Shown here piece after piece: positions 1 to 10,588 of a DNA stretch of 64,000 nucleotides. The stretch lies in assembly GCF_009870125.1 (NCBI RefSeq), contig NC_046681.1:23449001-23513000 (forward strand), read 5' to 3'. This DNA comes from Drosophila pseudoobscura. Its lineage: Eukaryota > Arthropoda > Insecta > Diptera > Drosophilidae. Numbering within the stretch: position 1 is the stretch's first letter; each line of letters starts with the position of its first letter. The position numbers and the translations under genes are program-made. The notes below the pieces were generated by a model. The model was not told the origin of the DNA. It did no database searches and worked only from the letters and a program-made list of their open reading frames with translations.

Positions 1-18
1 TTTCAATTTTATTGTTAG

Positions 19-161
19 GCACACTGGTTCAACTGGAATCTCCTGCTGCTGCCACACATAAGCGGAGTGCGCGTAAGCTCACGTTTAACTCAACTGAGGA
101 GGACTTTTTCTATGCTCTGCGAGCAGGATTTAGACCAGGCATAACTGGGTGTAAAACTTAG
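19..161 (+). CDS. Last exon of an unidentified gene (partial)
   Basis: The window opens with a pyrimidine-rich stretch ending in TTGTTAG, a good 3' splice site, followed by a frame open from 19 to a TAG at 159-161. The 46 encoded residues include THKRSARKLTFNSTEEDFF and end in ALRAGFRPGITGCKT. Mixed composition rather than low complexity favours real coding, and the exon would be read in phase 2 from an upstream exon outside the window. I do not recognise the protein. It could instead be a chance open stretch, because only 143 bases are visible. Confidence 0.45.
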
Positions 162-1013
162 GGTCATCCCCTTCGGAGACTAAAAGTTGTTTTCGCCAGG
201 ATCTCTCTCTCGCTCGCCCGCTCTCTCTCTCGCTCTCTGAGCTTTGCGCATGTGAATGGTACATTCGTACAAGGTGGTAACACTCATCGAACGACCTCTG
301 TTAGCGGGACATAATTTGAGTATCATAGTGCCTGTCCTTACCCAATATAGATATAGCATGGTTGTTGTTTTTTCCGTTGCAAAAGCTTGAGCCGCATATA
401 ACTGTTTTTTAAAAACGACATTTACTCCATTAAACCATGGATTTTTGTAAGATCCAGGAAGGAATATGTATATGTCTGAAAATTGTACTAAATTATTAAA
501 CAAAATTAAGAAAAACTATTTTAGTATTTTAATTCAAACTCATTCTTTACAATAATTACGTTGTTACTTCGCTGGGCCGTAAGGGACTTGGCCGCGGAGA
601 TGAATCGGATAACCGATTCGTTTAGTCAATTACGTTCAGTCGTTGGAAACCTAACAAGGTATCTTCTGCTCCCAAACAAATATTATTTGCATATGCAAAT
701 GAACGTATAAATCGATCTAGACAATGAGTGAAGAACATTTAACTATTTTTTAGGATTTACTTAAGATAAAAATGTACATACATGCGTTTTAATGGTATAC
801 ATGGTTAAGTTAAATAAACGCCGTCAAAACTGCAACGCAACAACATCAGTCCGGCTTGACACATTAACAATTAGGCGGCAACAGGCGGATGTTTGTTTAT
901 ATATAAAAATAGTTATATATTTTATCTCACAATTTGCAATGTCACTATGTACTTGATAGCTATACAAATGCTCTCCACGGCAAACTCGTTGAAATGTGGG
1001 GGGCTAAGGTTGA
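162..1013. other. Intergenic, no gene seen
   Basis: This stretch holds presumed 3' UTR of the gene at the left edge and of Mon1. A CT-rich microsatellite lies at about 199-240, a hairpin-forming inverted repeat GAATCGG/CCGATTC at about 602-619, and a perfect 16 bp palindrome at 685-700. The rest is AT-rich. No convincing reading frame was seen. Confidence 0.5.
685..700. promoter_or_regulatory. Perfect palindrome of two overlapping octamers
   Basis: ATTTGCATATGCAAAT is a perfect 16 bp palindrome made of ATTTGCAT and its complement ATGCAAAT sharing the centre. ATGCAAAT is the classical POU-domain octamer. It lies in the intergenic region downstream of Mon1. A regulatory role is inferred from the motif only. 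Confidence 0.3.
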
Positions 1014-2767
1014 TCAGAAAGTAGCATGGCTCCGTATGAAGTACACATCGTACTCCTTTTCAATCCATTTGATCAGCTTGTCCACGTACTTGATCACCGT
1101 GGCCTTGTCAACCACCGGCTCGAAGACGGCGTACAGCTCGTACGTACCCGTCGCCCAGGCCAACACTACTTCGCGCTCCTTCACCTCGTAGATAAGCTTC
1201 AACGGCCGGGAGCTGTTGTGGATGCGATGCAGCAGACCGCAGTAAATCGCCTCGAGGCGCTCCAACTCTTGCAGCGACTTGTACGGATGCCTGAGCATGG
1301 GACACAGCAGCTGGGCGGTCGCCTTGGGCTTGTACAGGAAATGTCGCAGCTCGGGAATGCCCAAGACCTGCTGATACAGTTTAGCATTGAACGGCTGCTG
1401 CAGTTCCTCGTTGATGGCTTCCAGGCAATGGCTCCGTCGCAGTTTCTCGGTGATCTTGGCCTTGGCCTCGGCCAGCGTGAAAAATGCATCCCGATCCACT
1501 GAGAGCAGCAGCAAGCAGGCCTGGCAGTCGTCGGCCAGATAAGAGACATGGGCATGCAGATACCCGTTCATGTCGAACTTGGGAAGGCAGATGGGTGACC
1601 AGTTCTCGGAGCTCTTAAAGGACTCCGAGCACTCGACCAGATTAAAAATCAGGCGCAGATCTGCCGGATGAATCGAGTACTTCTTCATGCGCACCAATGC
1701 AATCAGCTTATTGTTGGCTATCAGCACGGCAAACACCAGATTTTTGATCTTCGAGCAGTTGCTCTGTATGGCGCCGGTTATCTGCGACCGAACTGTCGTC
1801 GACAGCGGGAAGACGCGGATAGAGTTGGTCAAAAATGTGAAGATGTTGTTAGACACTGCAAACGAAAGACAGAGATATTAAGGGGATAGTAGATCACTGG
1901 ATCCTATGTGGATCGAGCCTCACCGCGAGCACTGCTGCTGTCGTTGGCCAGAAGATTGAAGAACAGCCGCTCGCTACCGGAGAGCAGACGACGGAGATCG
2001 AAGTTCTTGCGCTTCTCGAATATCTTCGTCATGTGTGAGTAGGTCAGTATGGATAGGATCTGATTGTAGACATCCCTAGAAATCCCTCAGAGAAATCCGA
2101 ATCATCAGTTGTGACCTTCGCTTAAATTCTAGTGAATCACTCACCCCAGTTGCAGATGCAACTGCTGCACACTCATGTTGGTGCGCGTTGCGGCCACCAG
2201 GATGAGCGAGCTGCGCTGCATGAAGGCGAACTTGATGCCGCCCGCATGTATGGACGTGATGGCATCCTGTCCGAGCTGCACGAAACTGACCAGGGCCTGA
2301 ATTACTCCAAAGAGGGTGACCAGCTTGTCCTCGTTGCCGTGGAGCGAAAAGATCGGCTTGCCCGCCTCGCTGAGTATAAAGATGTGCTTCTTCTGTCCGC
2401 GCCACACGCTGTCGTGTTGATAGTCGTGCTGGTCGTCGTCCAAGGCGGCGCAGCTGCTGCTGCTATCCTCCGTCTTGGCGCTGGTGGAAGTACTTAGGGC
2501 TAGGGATTCCACGGATGCGGCCAGGCCCTTGGACTTTCCTGGCTCCGGGCTGATGGCGCTGGTGGAGCTAGCATTTGGCTCCAGTCCGTCACGTAGCGCA
2601 GAGATAATACTATGTTTCTGTTGGTCAGCCTCTTGATCGTGATCCGCCTCCTCGTACAAATTGCTGTCCACATCGCTGGGATCCGGCTCGCCCTCTGCAT
2701 CCAGGTACTCGCAAGTGCTGTTCGTATCCGATACGGCCAGGCTGGGGGACGTCTGCTGAATTTCCAT
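1014..2767 (-). CDS. Mon1: Mon1, vacuolar/endosomal fusion GEF subunit
   Basis: Mon1 pairs with Ccz1 as the guanine-nucleotide exchange factor that recruits Rab7 and drives early-to-late endosome conversion; in flies it also affects synaptic glutamate receptors. Exons are 2145-2767, 2075 down to 1924, and 1855 down to 1014, giving 538 residues, close to the family's length. Residues 1-125 are acidic, Ser-rich and probably disordered. The first longin domain starts near residue 127 (KKHIFILSEAGKPIFS) and contains SIHAGGIKFAFMQRSSLILVA; later exons carry DVYNQILSILTYS and the remaining longin domains. Splice phases 2 and 1 keep the frame throughout. It is divergent from mRpS2, with 225 bp between start codons. 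Confidence 0.93.
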
Positions 2768-2992
2768 GTTGCTTTGCTAATAGATATTTAAAAATCCAAT
2801 CATTGCTATTCTTTGGCAAAGAAAAGTTTACAGCTTAATCAGCGAGATGCAGCGAGAAACAGCTGATCCGTGTCGCAGTAAAAAAAAGTACATATTAAAT
2901 TGTGGAATACACAACACTAGACAACAGCTGTTCTGTGGGACTCGCAAAAGGGCAAGAAGAAGATTGGTTATGAAAACACGAGCCGTGTTAAA
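2768..2992. promoter_or_regulatory. Shared divergent promoter of Mon1 and mRpS2
   Basis: The 225 bp between the two start codons must contain both 5' UTRs and both promoters. It has two CAGCTG E-boxes (AACAGCTGATC and ACAACAGCTGTTC) but no clear TATA box, as expected for housekeeping genes. The limits are inferred from the start codons. Confidence 0.5.
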
Positions 2993-3886
2993 ATGTTGAG
3001 AAAAACACTTTGCAACTGTAAGTAGTTAATGAAAACTTTGGGGAAAATTACTTTTAAATGATTCTGGTCCGTAGTGCCCCGCTTTAGTCAGCTATGCGGC
3101 CTTCCGCGACGGCTTCAGAGCACACAGGCAGAGGCAGCGCCAGCAATTACCACCACAGTATCCGCAGATGCCGAGCCCGAAGACATTGCCGTGATAGAGC
3201 AGCGGATTCTGAAGCATCCGGACTACTTCCAGGTGCACAACCTGTTCACCGTGCGAGACCTGTTCAATGCACGCGTGCACTATGGCCACAAAGAGGGATC
3301 CCTGGACGACCGCATGCGTCCGTACCTGTATGGCAACCGCCTGGGTCATTTGATCTTCGATTTAGACAAGACAGCCGTGCATTTGCGGGATGCCCTTAAC
3401 TTTGTGGCTCACATAGCCTTCCGTGATGGAATCATATTGTTCTTCAATCGCAACGCCCTCAATGCCCACCTGGTCGAGCAAAAGGCCTTGGAGGCCGGCG
3501 AGTTCTCGCACACGCGCTTCTGGCGCGGCGGCATCTTCACCAACGCCAATGTGCAGTTTGATGCGGTTACCCGTCTGCCAGATCTCTGCATTTTCCTGAA
3601 TACCCAAAACAATGTGATGTCCCAGCACACGGCAGTGAGGGATGCGGCCAAGATGGCCATACCCACAGTCGGCATTGTGGACAGCAATTGCAATCCAAAT
3701 CTGATCACCTATCCGGTGCCCGGCAACGACGATTCCCCAGCCGCCGTGGAGCTCTACTGCAATCTCTTCAAGGAGGCCATCCTGAGGGGCAAACGCAAGC
3801 GTCGCGAGCTCCTGGGCCTTCCTCCCTTGGACGAAACCCAGCCGAGGCGCAGTCGCAATAAAAATACCACAACCAAGAGCAATTAG
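2993..3886 (+). CDS. mRpS2: Mitochondrial small ribosomal subunit protein uS2m
   Basis: This is the uS2-family component of the mitochondrial 28S subunit. The start is in a tiny exon, 2993-3017 (ATGTTGAGAAAAACAC), followed by a 57 bp intron (GTAAGT...CGTAG) and exon 3075-3886, for 278 residues. The N-terminus MLRKTLCNLPRFSQLCGLPRR is basic and lacks acids, as in a matrix-targeting peptide. Family motifs visible are DLFNARVHYGHKEGSLDDRM, LGHLIFDLDKTAVHLRDAL, FTNANVQFDAVTRLPDL and IPTVGIVDSNCNPNLITYPV. Translation would otherwise have to begin inside the uS2 fold, which is why the upstream mini-exon is chosen. It converges on the gene at 4119-5633. Confidence 0.93.
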
Positions 3887-4118
3887 TTTTAGGATGAGAT
3901 TTTGTTACATTTATCTGAATACAAATACTGCTGCTGTCGGGGCAGTGACCCGTGTATCTACCCACCGACCTTGTGTACTCTCCTGGGGTTATCCTCTCGG
4001 GTCTTATCCGGTGCCGTGTTCGTATCGAAGTTGCCGTCGCAATCTGTGGTGGTGCGGTGCGGTGCCAATTGGTTAACTAGGTAAAGCCCTCGCTCCAGCT
4101 CACTGGCTGGCAACTGTT

Positions 4119-5633
4119 CTAGGGGGGCAGCACCATGTCGCCCTTCACGAAGCTATTGCTGTAGTTGCTGTAATATGAGGAGTTCGGCCTGCTCGTGTTG
4201 GATACCATTCCAAACGAATTACTGCTGCTAATGGCGCTGCCGCTGTTGTAGTTGTTTTCCCGCTGCTGATGTTGTGAATTATATTGTCCCATGGGCATTG
4301 TCTGCGGCTGGGACTGCACCTGCGACTGGGAATCCATCGGAAAGCCGCCCTTGATCGCCCGGCCAGTGGCTACGAATGGCTTCTTGGGCTCACTGTCCAG
4401 CTGCTGCCCTGGCTGGAATCCATTGCTGGCCTGGCCTTGCCTCTGCTTCGATTTGTCCCAAAAACTCGGCGTGCCCTGACGACGCACATAGACCTGGGTC
4501 TTGTCGGAATCAGTGCTTTTCTGATTGTCCTGCTGCACCCAGCGCTCGGCATGCTTGATGGTCAGCATTGCCTTGTGGGCGCCAATGTACTCCTCGGCCT
4601 TTTGCAGCCGCTCCAATTGCTGTTCGTCGAGTTCCTCGCGCGGCAGCTTTCCCAGTCGCTGTACAGTTCTCTTCCAGTTGTGGAATTCGCGATTCTTGAA
4701 CGGCTTCATCGCCTGGCGATACTCTTTCCACTGACGCTGACGATCCTCTTTCGTGCCGGGCGGCGAATCTTCGAGGGGCAGAGGTGCCTCCGGTTTTTGT
4801 ATCCACTGTCCGTTGATTTGAATAAAGGCACCGCTTCGCTTCTTTTTCGTTGGCTGTCCGCCGTTCGATGTGGAAGCGTCCTTGTTGACGTTGGCGTTGC
4901 TGTTAGTGTCACCATCGGATGGCGGAGGCGGCGGCGGCGGGGGTGGCGGAGGCATCAGGTACGTATCCTTGGCCACGTTTTTGCTGTTGCTGTTTAGCTT
5001 GTACTTCTTGTTGGGTGTCTGGTTGGTGCGGTTCTGCCGCTGGCCCTTATCCTTGGGCACAAGGTTCCAGAGACTAGGGCACTTGGGCATTGGCGGCTGA
5101 ATGGGCGGTCGATGATTGGGCGACATCATGTCATCCCAAAAAGGCGGTGGTTGCAGTGGCCCTTGAATGTTGCCATTATTTCGGCGCGCTCCAGGCCCAG
5201 GGCCTGGTCCACCTGGCCCACCCATTCCCATTACCATGTTTCCCATATTGCAGTTGGGCATATTAGGTGGTGGGGGGCCGTTGCAAGGACCCGATCCGTA
5301 ATTACTTCCAAACCCCAGACCCATTGACATCAACTGCAAGGGCAGCGGTGGCGGTCGACTGAGCGGTGGAATATTGTTTCTGTCCTGGTGGTTGCTCCAT
5401 TGGTTCACATTTCCACTGTTGAAGTTTCTGTTGTCGTTCTGGGACCATTGTTTACGTCCGCTGCTGTTGTTTCGCTGTGTTGCATCTGGCCTGAGGGCTT
5501 CCTTGCATTTTTTCCAGTCCAAGAATGACATTGTCAACGATTTTGATGCATCAAAATCAGCAGCATCATCATTCTCGTTGTTTTTCGATCTCTTCTGTCC
5601 AGAATCTTCCTCCGCAACGTCGTTTTTCGACAT
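4119..5633 (-). CDS. Uncharacterised Pro/Gly/Asn-rich nuclear-like protein
   Basis: A single-exon frame of 504 residues that I do not recognise. The N-terminus (MSKNDVAEEDSGQKRSKNN) is charged, with a short block FLDWKKCKEALRPD near residue 38. Residues 60-190 are Asn/Gly/Pro-rich, with SLWNLVPKDKGQRQNR near 187 and an 11-proline run near 228. The best folded candidate lies at about 270-370, from FIQINGQWIQKPEAPLPLED through WKEYRQAMKPFKNREFHNWK to a helical HKAMLTIKHAERWVQQ. The C-terminus is Gln/Ser/Asn-rich. This layout resembles RNA-processing scaffolds, but that is only a guess from composition. Motif 6 promoter elements lie upstream, as for housekeeping genes. Confidence 0.8.
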   Translation of the reverse strand: MSKNDVAEEDSGQKRSKNNENDDAADFDASKSLTMSFLDWKKCKEALRPDATQRNNSSGRKQWSQNDNRNFNSGNVNQWSNHQDRNNIPPLSRPPPLPLQLMSMGLGFGSNYGSGPCNGPPPPNMPNCNMGNMVMGMGGPGGPGPGPGARRNNGNIQGPLQPPPFWDDMMSPNHRPPIQPPMPKCPSLWNLVPKDKGQRQNRTNQTPNKKYKLNSNSKNVAKDTYLMPPPPPPPPPPPSDGDTNSNANVNKDASTSNGGQPTKKKRSGAFIQINGQWIQKPEAPLPLEDSPPGTKEDRQRQWKEYRQAMKPFKNREFHNWKRTVQRLGKLPREELDEQQLERLQKAEEYIGAHKAMLTIKHAERWVQQDNQKSTDSDKTQVYVRRQGTPSFWDKSKQRQGQASNGFQPGQQLDSEPKKPFVATGRAIKGGFPMDSQSQVQSQPQTMPMGQYNSQHQQRENNYNSGSAISSSNSFGMVSNTSRPNSSYYSNYSNSFVKGDMVLPP

Positions 5634-5921
5634 TTTTGGAGTTCAAATTTTCTTTCTCTGAAAATGAACAAAAAAAATTTTCTCTAAATATTTAGTAGTA
5701 CCGTGTGACCCTCAGAAATATACCAAAATATACTGTTTCGTTTCCAAAATATACCGTTAATATACTGCCGAATTCAAGTTCTACAAGCAGTATAATTTTT
5801 TAATCAATAACAGCACTGGTAACCTGCAATAGTGTTGCGAAAGCATATTTTGTTAACAGCTGTTCTACCCCCGCGCCCGCACCGGCTAAATAAAAACATT
5901 GGATAATTTACGGACACAACC
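5634..5921. promoter_or_regulatory. Divergent promoter with paired Motif 6 and Motif 7
   Basis: Between the start codons of the 504-residue gene (-) and the helicase (+). At 5701-5765 there is a degenerate Motif 1 (CGTGTGACCC), then AATATACC/AATATACT repeated four times at short spacing; read on the minus strand these are GGTATATT, the core of Drosophila Motif 6. AACAGCACTGGTAAC near 5809-5823 fits Motif 7 and faces the helicase. TATA-less, as expected for broadly expressed genes. Confidence 0.6.
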
Positions 5922-7630
5922 ATGCTGAATCTTTCTCTGGTGCTGCGGGTGCAGACCTCCAGGCATCTGGCGACGGCAGCCACTGCCACGGCAGCATTGA
6001 AAACAAAGCCGAGGGTAGAGAAGGCGCGGGATAAATCAAAGCCGCTAATCACATGTGGTCGGACGCAGTTCAATCTGATGCAACACGAGCGGGCGGATGC
6101 GAAGTTCGGGACATTGGCCCTGGCGTCCAAGGGATGGCTGCACAACAAGTCGAAGGGCGACCACTTCACCCTGAACGCCAGCGTCAGTGGGGAGCAGCTG
6201 CAGCAGGAGATGCAGAGCACGACGGGCATCCTAGACAGTGGCCAACTGGCGCTCCACCCGAAGCTACTAGAAAACCTGCAGAATGAACTCGGCATCAAGA
6301 TGCTTACGGGAATACAGGTCAAGGGCTTGCCAATTGTCCACGGCAACTCACATGCCCTGATTGCTGCCGAAACGGGGTGCGGCAAAACACTGACATACAT
6401 GCTGCCCATCCTGGACAGACTGCTGAAGCGGGAGATCACAGAGCGAAGCTTCAACACGCCGCGAGCCTTGATACTGACGCCGGGCCGCGAGCTGGCCACG
6501 CAGATTGCCCAGGTGGCCGAGAACCTCTGCAAGGGCACAGATCTCAAGGTGAAGGCTCTGCTGGGCGGCAGGTGCGTCGTGTGTATTACTAATTACCTAA
6601 TTAGTATGTAATGTAATGTTTTTCACCTCTTCCGGTAGCACCAAGCAACTGATGATGAACCCGGAATTCCAAGAGGTTGATGTTTTGGTGGCGACGCTGG
6701 GTGCTCTCAGCAAGCTGGTGACAACGGGCATCTACCGTATGGAGCAGGTGCGCCATGTGGTGCTGGACGAGGCAGACACTCTGCTGGACGACAGCTTCAC
6801 GGACAAACTAACGTACTTCCTCAGGAGATTCCCCGTATGTTGGCGCTAATCCTTTTACGCAGGTTGTAAATCATATCTTATTTCCACTACAGTTCCACAT
6901 GGTCCAACGGCAGGATGCCCGGACATTGGGCACTCAGCTTGTCCTCGCCTCGGCCACAATGCCAACAAACATTCGCGAGATTCTGGAGCGCGTCATCGAC
7001 GTGGACACCATTCAGGAGGTGGTGAGTCCGCATCTGCACCACCTGATGCCGCATGTCACGCAGAAATTCCTGCGCATGCCAAAGGCGGATCGGCCGGGCC
7101 ATCTGCTGACCCTAGTAAAGCAGGATCTGGCCAAACGTCGCCCCATCATCGTGTTTAGCAACAAATCGGCCACCAGCGACTATGTGTCCATCTTCCTGAA
7201 TAACAGCGGCGTAAACTGCCTCAATCTGAACGGCGACATGCTCATGAAGATCCGCCTGGGCCGCTTCGAGCAGTTTCAAAGCGGCCACTGCGACGTGCTC
7301 TCCACCACAGACGTGGGCAGTCGTGGTCTGGACACCACGAGGGCGCGTCATGTCGTGAACTTTGACTTTCCCCTGCACGTCTCCGACTACATCCATCGCT
7401 GTGGCCGCATCGGGCGAGTGGGAAACACGGACAAGTCGCTGGTCTCCAACTTCATCTCTTCCCGCCGCGAGATCGATGTTGTCCAGAGAATAGAGCATGC
7501 GGCCCGCACCGGTGGACTGCTGCCGGATGTCAATGCCAACATTGCGAATATCATCAAGAAACGATTAATGGCCGATATGAAGGCGGCGGGCATGTCGCTG
7601 CCACCCCAGGCCCAAGAAGAGCCCTTTTAG
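5922..7630 (+). CDS. DEAD-box RNA helicase, DDX28-like, probably mitochondrial
   Basis: ATP-dependent RNA helicase of 527 residues from exons 5922-6571, 6639-6834 and 6893-7630. The N-terminus (MLNLSLVLRVQTSRHLATAA) is a likely mitochondrial presequence. Core motifs in order: Q motif around GIQVKGLP, motif I AETGCGKT, Ia LILTPGRELATQ (Gly where most families have Thr), II VVLDEADTLLDD, III LASATMP, IV IIVFSNKSATSDY, V TDVGSRGLDTT, VI HRCGRIGRVG. All catalytic residues are present. Human DDX28 acts in mitochondrial large-subunit assembly; assignment to that subfamily rests on the presequence and general resemblance, not an alignment. Two short introns interrupt domain 1. It converges on Saf6. 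Confidence 0.88.
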
Positions 7631-7898
7631 TTATAGTTTTATCTGTTTTGTTGAGAATAAAATGTGTTTTTAAACGCCAATCTTCTCGATTATATTACCA
7701 GGTGATTCGGCCTCCGAACAGTATTCATCTGAAGTACATTTATCATCAGGAACTGCAGTCCAGGCAGGAAATAACTTGATAATAAATACGTATTTATTTC
7801 GTGACTTTTGACTTAATATTAGAGGGTTTGCGATTGAGATCCCCACAAAATACAGGACCCTGAGATACAGATCGATTCGTGGTGTTCCTGAATCCGAT

Positions 7899-10332
7899 TC
7901 AGATCCTAAGGTAGTGATACCCACTGGTGGGCACCTCTCGTCTCACATTTGTCAGCGGCTTGAAGAGCTTGCGTCTGGCGATGAGTATGTCAGAGTTGCT
8001 GCCACTGCCCCCGTTGATGGTTGATGGCGAATCCATTGCCTGTGGTCGCGGCAATGCCTTGGCATTGAGCAGCATGGGACGGCATCCCGCGAACTTGAAG
8101 CGGATGCTGCCGGAGCAGTTGTGCCGAAGATTCGGCACTTGTAGTTCTGGAAAGGCTTCCCTTAGTGTAGGCTTCGGCTTGAGCGCCTTGCTCGGATCGT
8201 CGCCGTGACACATGGCCGCTGCCAAGGTGCTCCACTCCAGCCGACGTACACCGGGTGTCGCCTCGATTCGGTAGACTGGTGTCTTGGCCCGCACATAGCG
8301 TCGGGTCACGAGCTCCTCATACGCACCTATAATACACGAGATTTAGTATGGCGGATGAGGTATGGTATGCGTGTTCTGCTTACGAGCATAGTGAACCATA
8401 AACGGCTGCAGCTTGGAAGCTCCACAGCCGTGCTCCAGCCACTCGTACAGGTATATATCGTCGCTACCCTCGAGAAAGACAGCAGCCGGCGCCAGGTCCT
8501 GCCACAGGCTATCCGGTATCACATCTGCATTCAATTTGTAGATGTAAGGAATAAACTCACGGAACGCGTACGCCCCCAGGGCGATGAGTCCACGCACTGC
8601 TCGGCTGATGTACTGGAAATCTAAAGGAGACCCGAAATATTATATTTAGAGACGTATCCGGGCACAAGGACAACGCACCCCTCTCGCTGCACACGTCGCG
8701 ACCCGCGAAGAATCTGACCAGCCGCCGCTTGATCAGGAAGAGGCACTCGGCATGGAGGTAGCCGCTCTGGGAGGCTAGCTGGCCAATCGTTTCGCAAACT
8801 TCGTCCACGAGCCCGTTTCCAACGGGACTGGCGAAGTAGCTGGACAGATGCTGGGGCTCTGGCTTAGCGTCATTAGTGTCGTCGTCGTGTTTGATCTTAT
8901 ATATGGTCTGCTGCTGCTGCTGCGCAGCATCGCTGGGAAACGCAGCTTGTTCCTGTGGCTGTTGCTGCTGCTGCTCCTGAGGTTCCTGCTTGCACACATC
9001 CATTCCTGGGTCGGGGAATTGTTCTGGCTTTATTTTGAGCGGCTCCTCAAGCTCCATTTGGACTGTGTTGTCGCTGGCCTCCGGAGGCGCCTTTATAGTT
9101 TCGTAGGGCGCCATCAGCTGACTGACGAGCACTTCGGCCAGGTGGAAGTACTCCTGGCGACAGGCGTTTTGGTTTGCCTGCGGATTGTAGTTACAGGCGC
9201 GGAGCAGCCGCCAGCAACGTCGGCTCAGTTGCTCTTGCTGCTTGAAAGCCAGCAGCTGAAGCATCTTGCTGACTATGACACGGTAGATGGAACCCATTAA
9301 TGGCGTCTGAACGGCGAAGGCTAGCGCCGAGGACTGGGTCTTCTTGTCGGCAAATAGAGCAGCTAGAGAGGATTTCAAGATTAAAGTTATTTTAACGAAA
9401 ATTGTGGTGCAGCAGATCCAACCTGTAACCAGACTCTGGACAGACTGCTTCAGATGCTCCGTATGCTTGTCCTCCACGGGGCACAAACTGTGAAAGTCTG
9501 CGTCGTCTGGCAGGCTGAGGCTAATCTCCTTCTGGAACTCGTCCCGCAGCTCGAAAATCTTATCCGAGTGATAGTAGTAGCTTCCGTCGTAGTCAATGCG
9601 ATCCCAGTCGCTGTCCATGGCGCCCAGCATGGGGGGTACATCGGCATCTTTGAGCACCTCATTGACTAGATCGTAGGTCACCACTCCGCCCGAGTGGCGC
9701 GAGTATATCTTCACGTTCTGCAATATGGAGAATGATTATTAATGAGACACCGTTTGGCTGGAATGGAATTTACATACATTGATTAGTTCCCAGACTTTGT
9801 AGGATGCATCCTCGGCAAGCCGGGCGCACACGTCCTGGGACAACTCTACGTCCGTTTGGTCGTGCTGTTCCCAGAAGATCTTTATGCTGCGAGGGTCGAA
9901 GCCTGCGTAGCTTTTGTGATGACTCTGGAAACAGTAGAGAAGTGAGCTTCGACAAGGGAAACTCTAGGTGTAACAATAACAAACCATTCGACTGGTGTTG
10001 CCCGAGGCCTCAGCTGCAGAGACACCTGACACTCCGTGTCCTCCGCCGGCCACCGCAAAGGAGGCATCGAACATGTTGTAGTTGGCATGGCTAGAAGTCG
10101 GTGTTGTGGGTGTCGTTACCAAATGTACATGGGTGGGCGTGGCGGGCAGACTGCCCACCCCCACTCCTACGCCCACGCCCACAGCCGATCCCGGGCCAGA
10201 AGCCGAGATTTTGCTTCCTCCCACCTCCAACTTTGTGGACTTGGAGCGGGACTTTGTGGACTTCTTGCTGACCTTGCTGTGCGATGACTTGTTCAGCTCT
10301 GGGTCTGGGTTGGCGGCACCAGGGGTTTTCAT
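7899..10332 (-). CDS. Saf6: Saf6, TAF6-like subunit of SAGA
   Basis: Histone-fold TAF6 paralogue that replaces TAF6 in fly SAGA, the histone acetyltransferase coactivator. Six exons: 10332-9985, 9924-9778, 9717-9423, 9362-8679, 8620-8384 and 8326-7899, total 712 residues. Residues 1-116 are Ser/Lys/Gly-rich. The histone fold spans exons 2-3: DVCARLAEDASYKVWELINN, then VKIYSRHSGGVVTYDLVNEV and LKDADVPPMLGAMDSD, the hallmark of TAF6 proteins. The C-terminal half (YISRAVRGLIALGAYAFREF) corresponds to the TAF6 HEAT region, and a Gln-rich acidic insert lies between. An in-frame ATG at 10401 would add 23 residues; 10332 is preferred because the extension is unlike the rest and lies close to the promoter motifs. 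From memory the fly protein is of similar length. Confidence 0.85.
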
Positions 10333-10588
10333 TGTGTCCTCGGGATCAGCTCTACGGATCAGTTTAAATATTAACCATTTGATCGGCGGAAAAATAAACA
10401 ATTCGCTGGAGATGCAGTGTGTGCGAAATATACCGTCTTATTTTCAAAATATACCCTAAATATACTGAAGAATTCATATTCTTTTATACATATTCCCCGC
10501 TTTGCAACACTAACAAACTGTTGATTTGATTTATTTATTACTCCACTTATTATCCATTAACAAGACAATCTGGTGACATCCAATAGCC
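10333..10588. promoter_or_regulatory. Divergent promoter of Saf6 and Pex12
   Basis: AATATACC, AATATACC and AATATACT at about 10429-10465 form the Motif 6 array again, oriented as GGTATATT on the Saf6 strand. Further right, TTTGCAACACTAACAAAC near 10500 is nearer Pex12. No TATA box is evident at a useful distance from either start codon. Confidence 0.5.
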
